Of a DNA stretch of 64,000 bases, positions 9,048 to 18,229 are shown piece by piece. The stretch covers positions 4,315 to 68,314 of the forward strand of contig DASYAL010000002.1 of assembly GCA_036501365.1 (NCBI GenBank). Reading direction: 5' to 3'. Position numbers and translations under genes: made by a program. The stretch is from CAIKMD01 sp036501365 (lineage in GTDB: Bacteria > Pseudomonadota > Alphaproteobacteria > ATCC43930 > CGMCC-115725). The notes under the pieces were generated by a model, which saw nothing but the letters and a program-made list of their open reading frames with translations, was not told the origin of the DNA and made no database searches. How positions within the stretch are numbered: position 1 is the stretch's first letter; every line of letters starts with the position of its first letter.

Positions 9048-9542
9048 CTATTCTCCGTCGTCCGGATCGGGCGCCTCGGGATCGTCAAGCTGGCTTTGCA
9101 GCTTCTGGCTGTTCTGCTCGATCCATTCGAGCCTCGTGAAGGACGCCGAAACCCGGTCGCAATCGGCGCTGCCGTTCTTGACCGCGTCGCGGCCACTATC
9201 GGCGGCATCGAGCATGTATTGCTGGGCGGCGTTGATATCCGCCTGATTGTCGGCGGAGTTCTTCGCGATCTTGACGGCCTGCTTCGTGGCGGTGGAGATG
9301 CGCTGCTCGTTGATCTTCTCGCAAGCGGCAGCGGCGCCGAGGATCTGTCCGGCGACCAGCGAGAAGGTCTGCGAGTCGCTCATCGCGTCGGGATCGCCCG
9401 GCTGCGTGACGGCAGGCGGCGGCAGCGCCGGGTTCGACGGGCCGACGCTCGGATCGGCGGCGCGGAAAACCGCGGCGCCGGCGAACTGGGGCGCCGCGAC
9501 CAACAATACCGCAGCGAGGCTCAAGGGGATGCGCACTGCCAT
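9048..9542 (-). CDS. secreted protein of unknown function
   Basis: 164 residues with a clear Sec signal peptide (residues 1-23, LSLAAVLLVAAPQFAGA, cleavage after AGA). The mature part starts with a Pro-rich linker, then a predicted helical region with two cysteines (AAACEKINEQ and SADCDRVSA) spaced about 50 residues, which could be disulfide-bonded in the periplasm, and an acidic tail (PEAPDPDDGE). I do not recognise the family. It is convergent with cydB and divergent from the amidohydrolase gene, separated from it by 134 bp, so it is probably a single-gene unit. Confidence 0.7.
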   Translation of the reverse strand: MAVRIPLSLAAVLLVAAPQFAGAAVFRAADPSVGPSNPALPPPAVTQPGDPDAMSDSQTFSLVAGQILGAAAACEKINEQRISTATKQAVKIAKNSADNQADINAAQQYMLDAADSGRDAVKNGSADCDRVSASFTRLEWIEQNSQKLQSQLDDPEAPDPDDGE

Positions 9543-9676
9543 TTCCGCCCTCCGGGGACCCGTATCCCCTTCAAACGAATGGACTTGAACCGGGTTCCCG
9601 GAATTACGGCCAGGGGCGATAGCGATTTCCTCCGCTGGCCCGGCGGGCCTAGAATGGCGGGTGAACGGAGGGATGA

Positions 9677-10912
9677 ATGCCGATGGATACGGTCAATTTC
9701 CGCGACCTGTCGGTCGAAGAGTTCGACACCCGCACGCTGCTCGCCCATGCGAGCCAGCAGTCGATCCAGCGCCGTTACGAGGATTTCCTGATCGTCGACG
9801 TCGACGGCCATCATTGGGAAATGATGTCCTTCCCGCAGATCCTTCAGTACATCGAAGACCCCGTGCTGCGCGACCAGGCCAAATACCAGGGCTATGGCGG
9901 CGGCGGCATCACCACCCCATCGGGCAGCTATCAGGAGCTCGGCGGCCGCATCACGCGCCAGGATGGCCGGCGCAAGGAGGAAATCCCCCACGGGCAGCAG
10001 CGCGACATCGCCTTGACCAAGCGCTGGATGGACGCGATCGGCATCGACATCGTCTGCTTGTTTCCGACGCCCATGCTGGGCCTGCCTTTCACGCCGCGGC
10101 CCGAGATCGAGGTCGCGATGGCGCGCGCCTACAACCGCTGGCTCTGCGACAACGTGCTGGCGCACGAGCCGCGTATCCGCTCGTCGCTCTATCTGCCGAT
10201 GAACGATCCCGACGGCGCGATCAAGGTGGTGAAGGATTTCGCCGATCGCAAGGGTGTCGCCGGCTTCACGATCATCGCCTCGCACACCAAGCCGGTCTAC
10301 GACAACGCCTTCGTGCCGATCTATCGCATGCTCGAGGAGCGCGGCCTGCCGCTGGTTTTCCATGCCGGCCTCACCTGGGGCACGGATAAAAGCCTCGCGC
10401 TCTGCAACCGCTTCATCGCCGCGCATGCGCTGAGCTTCTCGTGGTCGAACATCCTGCATATGACCAATTGGCTGGTGAACGGGATGCCCGAGCGCTTCCC
10501 CAAGCTCAAGACCGTCTGGGTCGAGAGCGGCCTCGCCTGGGTACCGTTCCTGATGCAGCGGCTCGACAATGAATGGATGATGCGCAGCTCCGAGGTGCCG
10601 CTCTTGAAGAGGCGGCCGAGCGATTATATGCGCGAGATGTATTTCTCGACTCAGCCGATGGAGATGGTCGGCAATCGCGAAGCCTTGGAGCTCACTTTCA
10701 AGATGATCAATGCCGAGACGCAGCTTTGCTACTCCTCGGACTATCCGCATTGGGACACCGACCTGCCCTCGACGGTCTACGATCTGCCGTTCCTGTCGGA
10801 GCAGGCCAAGCGCAACATCCTCGGCGGCAATGCCAAACGCGTCTTCAACCTCGAGCCGGTGATCTCCGAGGTGAAGCAACGGCGTCTTTCGGAACGCGCG
10901 CAGGCGCGCTGA
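9677..10912 (+). CDS. amidohydrolase family protein (Amidohydro_2, TIM barrel)
   Basis: 411 residues. The ACMSD-like metal-dependent hydrolase fold is indicated by the first-strand motif FLIVDVDGHHWE, the HAGLTWG segment near residue 235 (metal-ligand histidine), WVESGLAWVPFLMQRL, and the C-terminal YSSDYPHWDTD with the conserved Asp/His. The first metal motif is D-x-G-H-H rather than H-x-H, a variation shared by a large subgroup of these enzymes. Hydrolysis or decarboxylation of a cyclic or aromatic acid is expected; the substrate is not known. Start at 9677 follows GGAGGG. It is followed after 32 bp by a DUF1330 gene on the same strand, forming a probable operon. Confidence 0.88.
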   Translation: MPMDTVNFRDLSVEEFDTRTLLAHASQQSIQRRYEDFLIVDVDGHHWEMMSFPQILQYIEDPVLRDQAKYQGYGGGGITTPSGSYQELGGRITRQDGRRKEEIPHGQQRDIALTKRWMDAIGIDIVCLFPTPMLGLPFTPRPEIEVAMARAYNRWLCDNVLAHEPRIRSSLYLPMNDPDGAIKVVKDFADRKGVAGFTIIASHTKPVYDNAFVPIYRMLEERGLPLVFHAGLTWGTDKSLALCNRFIAAHALSFSWSNILHMTNWLVNGMPERFPKLKTVWVESGLAWVPFLMQRLDNEWMMRSSEVPLLKRRPSDYMREMYFSTQPMEMVGNREALELTFKMINAETQLCYSSDYPHWDTDLPSTVYDLPFLSEQAKRNILGGNAKRVFNLEPVISEVKQRRLSERAQAR

Positions 10913-10944
10913 AGCATAACGACAATCAACGGGAGCAAACGAAC

Positions 10945-11235
10945 ATGGCCAAAGGATACTGGATCGCCTTCTATCGCTCGGTCAAAAACCCCGACGCGCT
11001 CGCGGCCTACGCGAAGCTCGCCGCGCCGGCGATCGAATCGCGCGGCGGCCGCTTCATGGCGCGCGGCATGCCGACCAAAGTCTACGAAGCAGGCCTCCAG
11101 CAGCGCACGGTGGTGATCGAATTCCCCAGCGTCCAAGACGCGCTCGCGGCGCATGATAGCCCCGGCTATCAAGAGGCGCTCAAGGCGCTTGCCGGCGCGG
11201 TCGAGCGCGACATGCGTATCGTCGAGGGCACCTGA
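10945..11235 (+). CDS. DUF1330 family protein
   Basis: 96 residues starting MAKGYWIAFYRSVKNPDALA. The DUF1330 signature is visible: the initial KGYWIA strand, AAYAKLAAPAIESRGGRFMARG, and the strand-helix TVVIEFPSVQDALAAHDSPGYQ. Members adopt a dimeric alpha/beta-barrel ferredoxin-like fold; catalytic function is unproven. GGGAG lies 8-12 nt upstream of the ATG. It lies 32 bp downstream of the amidohydrolase, and its stop overlaps the probable CTG start of the next gene. Co-occurrence with an amidohydrolase suggests a supporting role in the same degradation step, as an inference. Confidence 0.88.
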   Translation: MAKGYWIAFYRSVKNPDALAAYAKLAAPAIESRGGRFMARGMPTKVYEAGLQQRTVVIEFPSVQDALAAHDSPGYQEALKALAGAVERDMRIVEGT

Positions 11236-11606
11236 CGCGCGCCGCGAAACACATCGTTGCCTTTGCCGCAATCGCGGCGGCGCTCGCCTTCGCGCCGACG
11301 GCGCATGCGCAATCGACGAATAGCGGTGGCGGCGGCATGATCGGCGGCGGCGGTGCCGGCGCCCTCGGCAGCGGCGGCGCCGGCATGATCGGCGGCCCCG
11401 CCTCCCATGCCGGCACGACCGGCACCGGCGTCATTCAACTGCAGGACAACCAGCCGCACAATCCCGCGCCGCCGCCCCCGGTCGGCGCCGGCTATGGCAC
11501 GCCGGGCAATGTCGGGAATCTCGGCAATAGCAACAATTCCGCCGCCGGCGCGGGCGTCCAAAACGACATCCGCACCGGCGTTCCGACCAGCCCGAACGTG
11601 CCGTAA
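11232..11606 (+). CDS. glycine-rich secreted protein with probable CTG start
   Basis: The frame open before the internal ATG at 11337 encodes an unmistakable signal peptide: after the CTG at 11232 comes TRAAKHIVAFAAIAAALAFA followed by PTAHAQ, with cleavage expected after AHA. No ATG, GTG or TTG lies in frame between the DUF1330 coding end and the signal peptide, while CTG at 11232 overlaps the DUF1330 stop (CTGA) and has GAGGG about 3 nt upstream. The 124-residue product has a mature part of Gly/Ala/Ser/Pro low complexity (GGGGAGALGSGGAGMIGG, then PAPPPPVGAGYG and an Asn-rich tail). Function unknown. An ATG start at 11337 would remove the export signal. Confidence 0.62.
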   Translation: MTRAAKHIVAFAAIAAALAFAPTAHAQSTNSGGGGMIGGGGAGALGSGGAGMIGGPASHAGTTGTGVIQLQDNQPHNPAPPPPVGAGYGTPGNVGNLGNSNNSAAGAGVQNDIRTGVPTSPNVP

Positions 11607-11611
11607 TTTCG

Positions 11612-14600
11612 CTACGGACCGCCGGGCGAGAACAGGAAAAGCTGGCGCAGCACGCCCGGCGCCAGCGTGCTCAGCGGATTGACCGAGACTTTCGGCGCCT
11701 CGCGTGGGCCGTAGATCCGGAAATTGGCGGCGAAGATACCCTGCCCCGCGCCGCCGACCAGCAAATTGCCGAGCACCGGGATGTCGCCGAGCACCGAATT
11801 GAGCGTGTAAGCCGGAACCAGCGTGCCGGCGATGTTCATCGCGCCGGTCGCGCGATCGACATTGCCGCTGGCGTTGATGCCGAGCGCGCCGCCGTAAGCG
11901 CGCATCCCGTTCAAGCTGATAAGATCGCCGGCGAAGATCACTTGTCCACCGAGCCGGGTGAACGGAATCCCTTCACCGCTAAGCAGCGCGCCGACGCCCG
12001 ACAGCGACACAAGCGATAGCAGCCGCGCCAAGGCCGGCGCGCCGACGACGCGATAGTCGGCGCCGGCGGCGTCGGCGACGAGGACGCGCTGGCCATCGCG
12101 GTCTTGCGCCGTCCCGGTAAGCGTCAGGCTCCCGCTTTGGACATTGTCGTAAACATCGGCGAGCCTCAGTAACGCGCCGAAATCGTCGGTCGTCAGCTTG
12201 AATTGCCGCGCGCCAAGCGCGCCGCCAAAATTCACCGCGGCGCCGGCCTTGCCGCCGAGCCCCAGGGTGATCGCAGCCTTGGTCCAATGCGGGCCGTCGC
12301 TGACGAGCAGCGCCGACACTCCGCTCGCTTGCCGGCCGGGGCCGAGGATCAGACGATCGACACGGGCATCGATCGTCAGCGGCGGCTCCGCCGCCTGATT
12401 CGGCCGCTCGTCGAGCTCCTTCATCAGCGCGGTTGCATCGAGGCTTTTCCCCTCGGCCGCGATGGTCCAGCGCCCATCGCTACCGATGCCGAGGCTGCCA
12501 TGGAGATCCGTCTGTCCGGTCACGAGATGATCGACGACGACGCCGTCCACGCCCGCAGCGCCGAACTGGACCGACAATGCGGCATCCATGCCCGCACCGG
12601 TGATGCTGACGTTGCGCAGCTCCGTGATCTTGTCATGGGCAAGATCGAGCGTCGCGCGCGCCGTGGCGGGCGTTCCCGCCGGCTTGCTCCAGCCGAGCCA
12701 TGGCAAAGTCAGCGCGCTTTTCGAGAGATCGAGCGTCGTGGCGAGCTGATCGCCCCGCGTCGCGCTCAGCGTGTAGTTGGCGGTGAGATCGATCGGCCCG
12801 CTCACATAGCCGTCGAACATGCCGAGGCCGAGCGCGTCGCGTTGCGCGTCGTCGAGCTGCGACGTGATGTCGTAGCGGGTGCGGACCGCCGCTTTGGGCT
12901 GCAACGCTTGGCGCCAAGTCAGCTCAATGGGAACGCCGGCAAGAAGCGCTTTGCCGCTCGCCTCGGCGGAATCGCGATCGAGCTTCAGCGTCAGATTGCC
13001 GCCACCGAGATCGCGACCGGCGATGACCTTGCCGATGCCGACACCGGTGAGCGTCGCCGTCGCGTTGTAATCGATCCAGTCGAGCGGCAGATCGCGCACC
13101 AGTGGAAATGCCAGGTCGAGCTGCGCTGCGAACTTGCCGGTCGCGCGCTTCGCGTCGATTCCCATGGCACGCGCGTAACCGAGCGGCGGGGTGTCGAGCA
13201 GGCCGAGCGCCTCGGCAAGCGGTCCCGCGGCTTCGACATGGATTTTCGCCTGCTCGTCGTGCGTGTCGAGCTGATAGAAGCGCGCGGTGGCGCCGCTGGC
13301 CTTGATGCCGCCGACCTCGCCGCTCGTCGCCGTGAACGCGATCTCGGTGCGATCGAAGCGCGCCGCGCCGGAAACATTGAGCGCCGGCGGCAACGGCCGG
13401 AAATACTCGACGCTGAGCCCGCTGAAGGACAGCGTGCCGTCGAAGCGATTGACGATGGCGCGCTTCGGCGCGTCAGGCGCGAGGTCGATATGCAGATCGA
13501 GTTGCGCCTGAAGCCGGTCGACCGTGCCGTCATGCAGATGCTGCGTGACCCAATCGCGCGTGTCGACGGCAGCGTAGTCGGGCCAGAGCGCCGGAAAATC
13601 GTCGAGCCTCAGCGCCTCGGCGGCGAGGGTCAGACGCAAGTCCAGAGCCGGCGGCTGAGCACCCGACAGCAACTCGGCGCCGACGCCATCGATCGCGCCG
13701 GCGACGCCGATCGCGCCATGCGGCAGTTCGACGGTCATCAGTCCGATATTGAGTCGCTGATGCGCCGGATCGTAGCCGGCCTGCATGCGCGCACCGGCGA
13801 TCGCGAGCATGCCGCCGGCGAGGGCCGGCTGCCGGATATTGCCCGCACCGAGGCTGACATCCCAGGTCGCATCGCGCAGCGTCAGCGCGGCGCCGTCGAT
13901 CACAGCGACGACCTCGCCTGAGAACGGCACGTCGAGGGCGGCAAGCCCGGCGAGCGATGGCGCGGCGTCGGCCCACAGCGCCGGCCGGAGGTCGGCGAAG
14001 TCGAGCCGCACGACCAAATTGTTGTCGGCGAGGGTATAGATGTAGTCGCCGCTGAAACGTGCGCTGCCGGCGGCGATCGAAAATGTGCCGCTGGTCGACT
14101 CCTCGCCGCGCTCCAGCGAGAGATCGACGGCGTCGGCGCGCCACGTGACGCCGAGCGAGCGGTCGTCGACGGCGAGGCTTGCCTGGTCGATCGAGATTTG
14201 GGTCAGATAACCGAGCGTGCCGGCGCCGCCACGCGGCCTGACGAGGTCGCCAAGCAGCTTGGCGCCCCAATCCTCGGCCGCCGGCGCGGCAAGACCGCCG
14301 ATGCCGAGATGGAAGCTGCCATCGGCTTCGCGGACCAGTTGCAGCGCCGGCCGCGTGATCGCGATGCGCGTCGGCGCGATGACACCGGCCAAGGCCGCCC
14401 GCAAGCTGAATTCGAGATTCATCTGCTCGAGTGTCAGCGTCGCGCCGCCATCGCTGCGGCTCAAATGCACGCCGCGGGCGAGGATGCCGATATGGCCGTC
14501 GAGATTGAGGCTCAGCAACGTGTGATCGACGGTCGCGGTGACGCCGTTGCCGCGCGACAGCGCCGCGGCGATGGTCGGCGCCACGGAATCGAGCGAGATG

Positions 14601-14701
14601 GGCCCCCGCGACAACATCCAGACAGCGAAGCCGGCGATGACGGCCATGCCGGCAACCACCGCCGCCAGGACGCGCACGAGAATGCGGAACCCGCGACGCA
14701 T
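11612..14701 (-). CDS. AsmA/YhdP-like protein with DUF3971 and AsmA C-terminal region
   Basis: 1029 residues. A single N-terminal membrane anchor (residues ~8-30, ILVRVLAAVVAGMAVIAGFA) is followed by a very long beta-rich periplasmic portion, as in AsmA/TamB/YhdP proteins that bridge the envelope and help move phospholipids to the outer membrane. The C-terminal part (FRIYGPREAPKVSVNPLSTL, preceded by VPAYTLNSVLGDIPVLGNLL) is the hallmark of the AsmA-like C-terminal region. Length is close to alphaproteobacterial DUF3971 proteins. It is convergent with the glycine-rich gene, ending 5 bp from it, and divergent from glnE. The exact paralogue name cannot be fixed. Confidence 0.87.
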   Translation of the reverse strand: MRRGFRILVRVLAAVVAGMAVIAGFAVWMLSRGPISLDSVAPTIAAALSRGNGVTATVDHTLLSLNLDGHIGILARGVHLSRSDGGATLTLEQMNLEFSLRAALAGVIAPTRIAITRPALQLVREADGSFHLGIGGLAAPAAEDWGAKLLGDLVRPRGGAGTLGYLTQISIDQASLAVDDRSLGVTWRADAVDLSLERGEESTSGTFSIAAGSARFSGDYIYTLADNNLVVRLDFADLRPALWADAAPSLAGLAALDVPFSGEVVAVIDGAALTLRDATWDVSLGAGNIRQPALAGGMLAIAGARMQAGYDPAHQRLNIGLMTVELPHGAIGVAGAIDGVGAELLSGAQPPALDLRLTLAAEALRLDDFPALWPDYAAVDTRDWVTQHLHDGTVDRLQAQLDLHIDLAPDAPKRAIVNRFDGTLSFSGLSVEYFRPLPPALNVSGAARFDRTEIAFTATSGEVGGIKASGATARFYQLDTHDEQAKIHVEAAGPLAEALGLLDTPPLGYARAMGIDAKRATGKFAAQLDLAFPLVRDLPLDWIDYNATATLTGVGIGKVIAGRDLGGGNLTLKLDRDSAEASGKALLAGVPIELTWRQALQPKAAVRTRYDITSQLDDAQRDALGLGMFDGYVSGPIDLTANYTLSATRGDQLATTLDLSKSALTLPWLGWSKPAGTPATARATLDLAHDKITELRNVSITGAGMDAALSVQFGAAGVDGVVVDHLVTGQTDLHGSLGIGSDGRWTIAAEGKSLDATALMKELDERPNQAAEPPLTIDARVDRLILGPGRQASGVSALLVSDGPHWTKAAITLGLGGKAGAAVNFGGALGARQFKLTTDDFGALLRLADVYDNVQSGSLTLTGTAQDRDGQRVLVADAAGADYRVVGAPALARLLSLVSLSGVGALLSGEGIPFTRLGGQVIFAGDLISLNGMRAYGGALGINASGNVDRATGAMNIAGTLVPAYTLNSVLGDIPVLGNLLVGGAGQGIFAANFRIYGPREAPKVSVNPLSTLAPGVLRQLFLFSPGGP

Positions 14702-14747
14702 CTCAGAATCGGCGTCTTGTCATCGGGCCGGATTCGGCGGGAACGGT

Positions 14748-14780
14748 AGAGCGCGTTTCCCCGATGCCCGGAAATGCTCT
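14748..14780. repeat. imperfect inverted repeat between asmA-like gene and glnE
   Basis: The arms AGAGCGCGTTTCC (14748-14760) and GGAAATGCTCT (14770-14780) pair with a small mismatch around a 9-nt loop. It resembles short dispersed palindromes with AGAGC ends seen in alphaproteobacterial intergenic DNA. It could be an operator for either divergent gene or a mobile REP-like unit; only one copy was noticed. Confidence 0.35.
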
Positions 14781-14814
14781 AAGTCTTGATCCGCCCTAGC
14801 GCGAGCGTACGGCG

Positions 14815-17790
14815 ATGCCGGCCCCATTCTCTTCGCTCTCCCTCTATCAGGCGCTGCCGCCGCCTGCAGACGACAGCGCCGCGGCGATCGGCCTGGCGCG
14901 CTGGCACGAGGCTATGGACGACGTCGCGGATGCCGTGCTTGCCCGCGCGATGCGGGCGCTCGCCGCGGATGCGGCGGGGCTAAGGCTGCTTTCGTCGATC
15001 TTCGGCAACAGCCCCTACCTTACCCAAAGCTGTCTCAAGGAGCCGGCATTCCTGATTCGACTCGCCGAACAGGGGCTCGACGCTACTTTCGCTGAGATTC
15101 TGGCGGGGCTCAATCACGAACTCGCGACATCGGCCGGACGAGCCGCGGTGATGACGGCGCTGCGGGTGGCCAAACGCCGCGCCGCGCTCGCCATCGCTCT
15201 CGCCGATCTCGCCGGCGTCTGGGAGCTCCCGCGCGTAACCGGCGCGCTCAGCGAGTTTGCCGAATGCGCGCTCGACATCGTCGTACAGCATTTGCTGGCA
15301 GGCGCAATCCAGGCGGAGGAGCTCGCGCCGGACGCTATCAATCGCAGCGGCCTTATCGTGCTCGGCATGGGCAAGCTCGGCGCGCGCGAGCTCAATTATT
15401 CGAGCGACGTCGATCTCATCGTCTTATTCGACGCCGAGCGCGCCGGCTATCGCGGCAAGCGCGACGTGCAGGCCTTCTTTACCGGCCTCGCGCATGAACT
15501 GGTGCGGATGATGGCCGAGCGCACGGTCGACGGCTATGTCTTCCGCGCCGATCTGCGGCTGCGGCCCGATCCGGGCTCGACGCCGCCGGCGGTCGCCATG
15601 CGCGCGGCGCTCGCCTATTACGAAAGCGCCGGACAGAACTGGGAGCGCGCGGCCTTCATCAAGGCACGGCCGGTCGCAGGCGATCGCGAGGCCGCGAGCG
15701 CCTTCCTCGCGGAGCTACGGCCTTTCCTCTGGCGCAAGAATCTCGATTTCGCCGCCATCGAGGACATCCATTCGATCAAGCGCCAGATCAACGCGCAACG
15801 CGGCGGCGCACGGATCGCCGTCGCTGGGCACGATATCAAGCTCGGCCGCGGCGGCATCCGCGAGATCGAGTTTTTCGCCCAGACGCAACAGCTCATCTGG
15901 GGCGGGCGCAAGCCCGAGCTGCGCCTCGCCGGTACGCTCGATGCGCTCGATGCGCTCGCGGCGCAAGGGCTCGTCGGCCAAGAGGCGCGCGCGGCGCTGG
16001 CCGAGGCCTATCACTTCCTGCGCAAGCTCGAGCACCGACTGCAGATGATCGACGACGCCCAGACCCATTCCGTACCGCGCGAGCCGGCCGCGATCCATCG
16101 CGTCGCCGTGCTGATGGGCCACGCCGATGCCGCCGGTTTTGCCGAGGCGCTGACGGCGCAGCTCGCCGCGGTGGAGAGCGTCTATGCCGGGCTGTTCGAA
16201 GAAGCGCCAAGCTTGGCCTCGCCGGGAAACCTTGTCTTCACCGGCGCCGAGAACGATCCGGATACGCTGAAGACGCTGCGCGGTCTCGGCTTTGCCGATG
16301 CGGTAGCGATCTCGGCGATCATCCGCAACTGGCACCACGGGCGCTATCGCGCGACGCGCAGCGCGCGGGCGCGCGAGCTGTTGACCGAGCTGGTGCCGGC
16401 GCTGGTCGCGGCGTTTGGCGCGACGCCCAATCCCGACAGCGCCTTCATGCGCTTCGACGAGTTCCTCGGCCGGCTGCCGGCGGGTGTGCCGTTCCTCGCG
16501 CTGTTCTACAACAACCCGGGCATCTTGAGCCTTGTCGCCGAGATCATGGGCGCGGGCACGCGGCTGGCCGATGCCGTCGCGCACCGGCCGGCCTTGCTCG
16601 ATGCCGTGCTGACGGCGAATTTCTTCGATCCGCCGCCGCCACGTCACGAGCTCGCTGCCGAGCTCGACGCAATGCTCGATCGCGCGGGTCACTACGAGGA
16701 ACTGCTCGATCTCGCGCGCCGCTGGGTCGGCGACCGCAAGTTCCAAGTCGGCGTGCAGTTGCTGCGCCATCGCCTCGACGGCGAGGCCGCGGGCGCAGCC
16801 TATGCCGACATCGCCGAGACGGCGCTCGCCGCGCTGCTCCCGCGCGTCGTCGCCGATTTTGCACGCAGCCACGGTACGATCGCCGGTGGCGCGATGACCG
16901 TGTTGGCGCTCGGCAAGCTCGGCAGCGGCGAAATGACCCCGACCTCGGATCTCGATCTCGTCGTGATCTACGATTGTGCCGAGGGCGCGGAGATGTCGGA
17001 CGGCGAGCGGTCCCTCTCGACGTCGGCCTATTACGCGCGGCTGGCGCAGCGCTATATCAACGCGCTGACCGCACCGACCTCGGAGGGCGCGCTTTACGAG
17101 GTCGATATGCGGCTCCGGCCCTCGGGCACCTCAGGACCGCTAGCGACCTCGCTTGCGGCGTTCCGTCGCTATCACGACGAAGCCGCCTGGACCTGGGAAC
17201 AGATGGCCCTCACGCGGGCGCGTATCGTCGCCGGCCCGCCGGCGCTCGCCGAGACCGTCGCCGAGTCGATCGCACAGGTGCTGACACGAGCGCGCGATGC
17301 CGGCCAGCTCGCGATCGATGTCGACGACATGCGCCGACGCATCGCCGAGCAGCATCGCGACCCGCCGCTCTGGCACGTGAAGCACCTGCGTGGCGGCCTG
17401 GTCGATATCGAATTCGTCGCGCAATACCTGCAATTGCGCGACGCTGCGGCGAAGCCCGGCCTCGTCGAGGTCAATACCCTCGCCGCCCTCAAGAAACTCG
17501 CGGCCGCCAGCAGCCTCGCCGCCGATGCCGCCGCCGATTTGATCGCCGCGCTGACGTTGTGGCGTGATGTGCAGGGTCTCCTGAAGCTCACCGCTGAGGA
17601 GCCCTTCGACGAGGACGCGGCGACGCCCTCGCTCAAGGCGCTGCTCGCCGCCGGCGCCGGTGCCGCCGATTTCGCCGCGCTCAAGGACAAGATGGCTGCC
17701 ACCGCCAGCCGCGCCTTGGCGCGATACGAAGCGATCGTCGCACAGCCGGCAGCCGAAGCGCGGTCGCGCGCGGCGGCAAAAGCGTTATGA
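14815..17790 (+). CDS. glnE: bifunctional glutamine-synthetase adenylyltransferase/deadenylylase
   Basis: 991 residues, the expected two-module GlnE. The N-terminal nucleotidyltransferase module has GLIVLGMGKLGARELNYSSD with DVDLIV near residues 195-205 (deadenylylase half); the C-terminal module has MTVLALGKLGSGEMTPTSD with DLDLVV near 705-715 (adenylylase half). GlnE adds or removes AMP on glutamine synthetase according to PII state and nitrogen supply. Additional family marks are RGGIREIEFFAQ and RGGLVDIEFVAQY after each module. No good Shine-Dalgarno precedes the ATG. The end overlaps the convergent gene at 17785 by 6 bases. PII and glnA genes are not in the window. Confidence 0.96.
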   Translation: MPAPFSSLSLYQALPPPADDSAAAIGLARWHEAMDDVADAVLARAMRALAADAAGLRLLSSIFGNSPYLTQSCLKEPAFLIRLAEQGLDATFAEILAGLNHELATSAGRAAVMTALRVAKRRAALAIALADLAGVWELPRVTGALSEFAECALDIVVQHLLAGAIQAEELAPDAINRSGLIVLGMGKLGARELNYSSDVDLIVLFDAERAGYRGKRDVQAFFTGLAHELVRMMAERTVDGYVFRADLRLRPDPGSTPPAVAMRAALAYYESAGQNWERAAFIKARPVAGDREAASAFLAELRPFLWRKNLDFAAIEDIHSIKRQINAQRGGARIAVAGHDIKLGRGGIREIEFFAQTQQLIWGGRKPELRLAGTLDALDALAAQGLVGQEARAALAEAYHFLRKLEHRLQMIDDAQTHSVPREPAAIHRVAVLMGHADAAGFAEALTAQLAAVESVYAGLFEEAPSLASPGNLVFTGAENDPDTLKTLRGLGFADAVAISAIIRNWHHGRYRATRSARARELLTELVPALVAAFGATPNPDSAFMRFDEFLGRLPAGVPFLALFYNNPGILSLVAEIMGAGTRLADAVAHRPALLDAVLTANFFDPPPPRHELAAELDAMLDRAGHYEELLDLARRWVGDRKFQVGVQLLRHRLDGEAAGAAYADIAETALAALLPRVVADFARSHGTIAGGAMTVLALGKLGSGEMTPTSDLDLVVIYDCAEGAEMSDGERSLSTSAYYARLAQRYINALTAPTSEGALYEVDMRLRPSGTSGPLATSLAAFRRYHDEAAWTWEQMALTRARIVAGPPALAETVAESIAQVLTRARDAGQLAIDVDDMRRRIAEQHRDPPLWHVKHLRGGLVDIEFVAQYLQLRDAAAKPGLVEVNTLAALKKLAAASSLAADAAADLIAALTLWRDVQGLLKLTAEEPFDEDAATPSLKALLAAGAGAADFAALKDKMAATASRALARYEAIVAQPAAEARSRAAAKAL

Positions 17791-18198
17791 GGGTTGCGCG
17801 CCGTTCCTGCGCATCAGCCAGATCTCGTCGCGATAGGCGATCGAGATCTCTTCCTGGTCGAGGGCCTGCGCGAGGCACGAGCCGAGGTCGTTCAACGCCG
17901 TTTCGATATCGGCGTCGGTCGGATGCGGCGAGGACGGCTGGACCTCGCCGGCGAAGATTGCCACCGCTTCGCGCATCGCCGTGCCATCCTTCGCATAGAT
18001 GATCTCGCCGCGCGTCATCATGCCCGACAAAACCGCGAGGCCGCGTGCCTGCCGGTCGGCAAGCCAGCGTTCGGCCACGGCAACCGCCTGGGCGACGTCG
18101 AAAATGACGCCGTCCGCGCCGTAGCCGGCGCGCAGGCCGATCGTGATCCTGAATTCGCGCCTTTCGCCGCGCGATGCGATAGACATGGAGCTGGTCAT
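17785..18198 (-). CDS. uncharacterised 137-residue protein
   Basis: I do not recognise the family. The product is a soluble mixed alpha/beta protein: a beta-like start (REFRITIGLRAGYGADGVIF), a helix with AVAVAERWLADRQARG, a second strand pair (LAVLSGMMTRGEIIYAKDG), and an acidic helical end (DADIETALNDLGSCLAQALD) finishing EISIAYRDEIWLMRR. There is no signal peptide or membrane segment. It starts 31 bp downstream of the topoisomerase IB gene on the same strand, so the two are likely co-transcribed. An in-frame ATG at 18186 is an alternative start. Its stop overlaps the convergent glnE stop. Confidence 0.62.
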   Translation of the reverse strand: MTSSMSIASRGERREFRITIGLRAGYGADGVIFDVAQAVAVAERWLADRQARGLAVLSGMMTRGEIIYAKDGTAMREAVAIFAGEVQPSSPHPTDADIETALNDLGSCLAQALDQEEISIAYRDEIWLMRRNGAQPS

Positions 18199-18229
18199 TG
18201 CCCCGAATCCCCGGCGTGTCCACGCCAGT

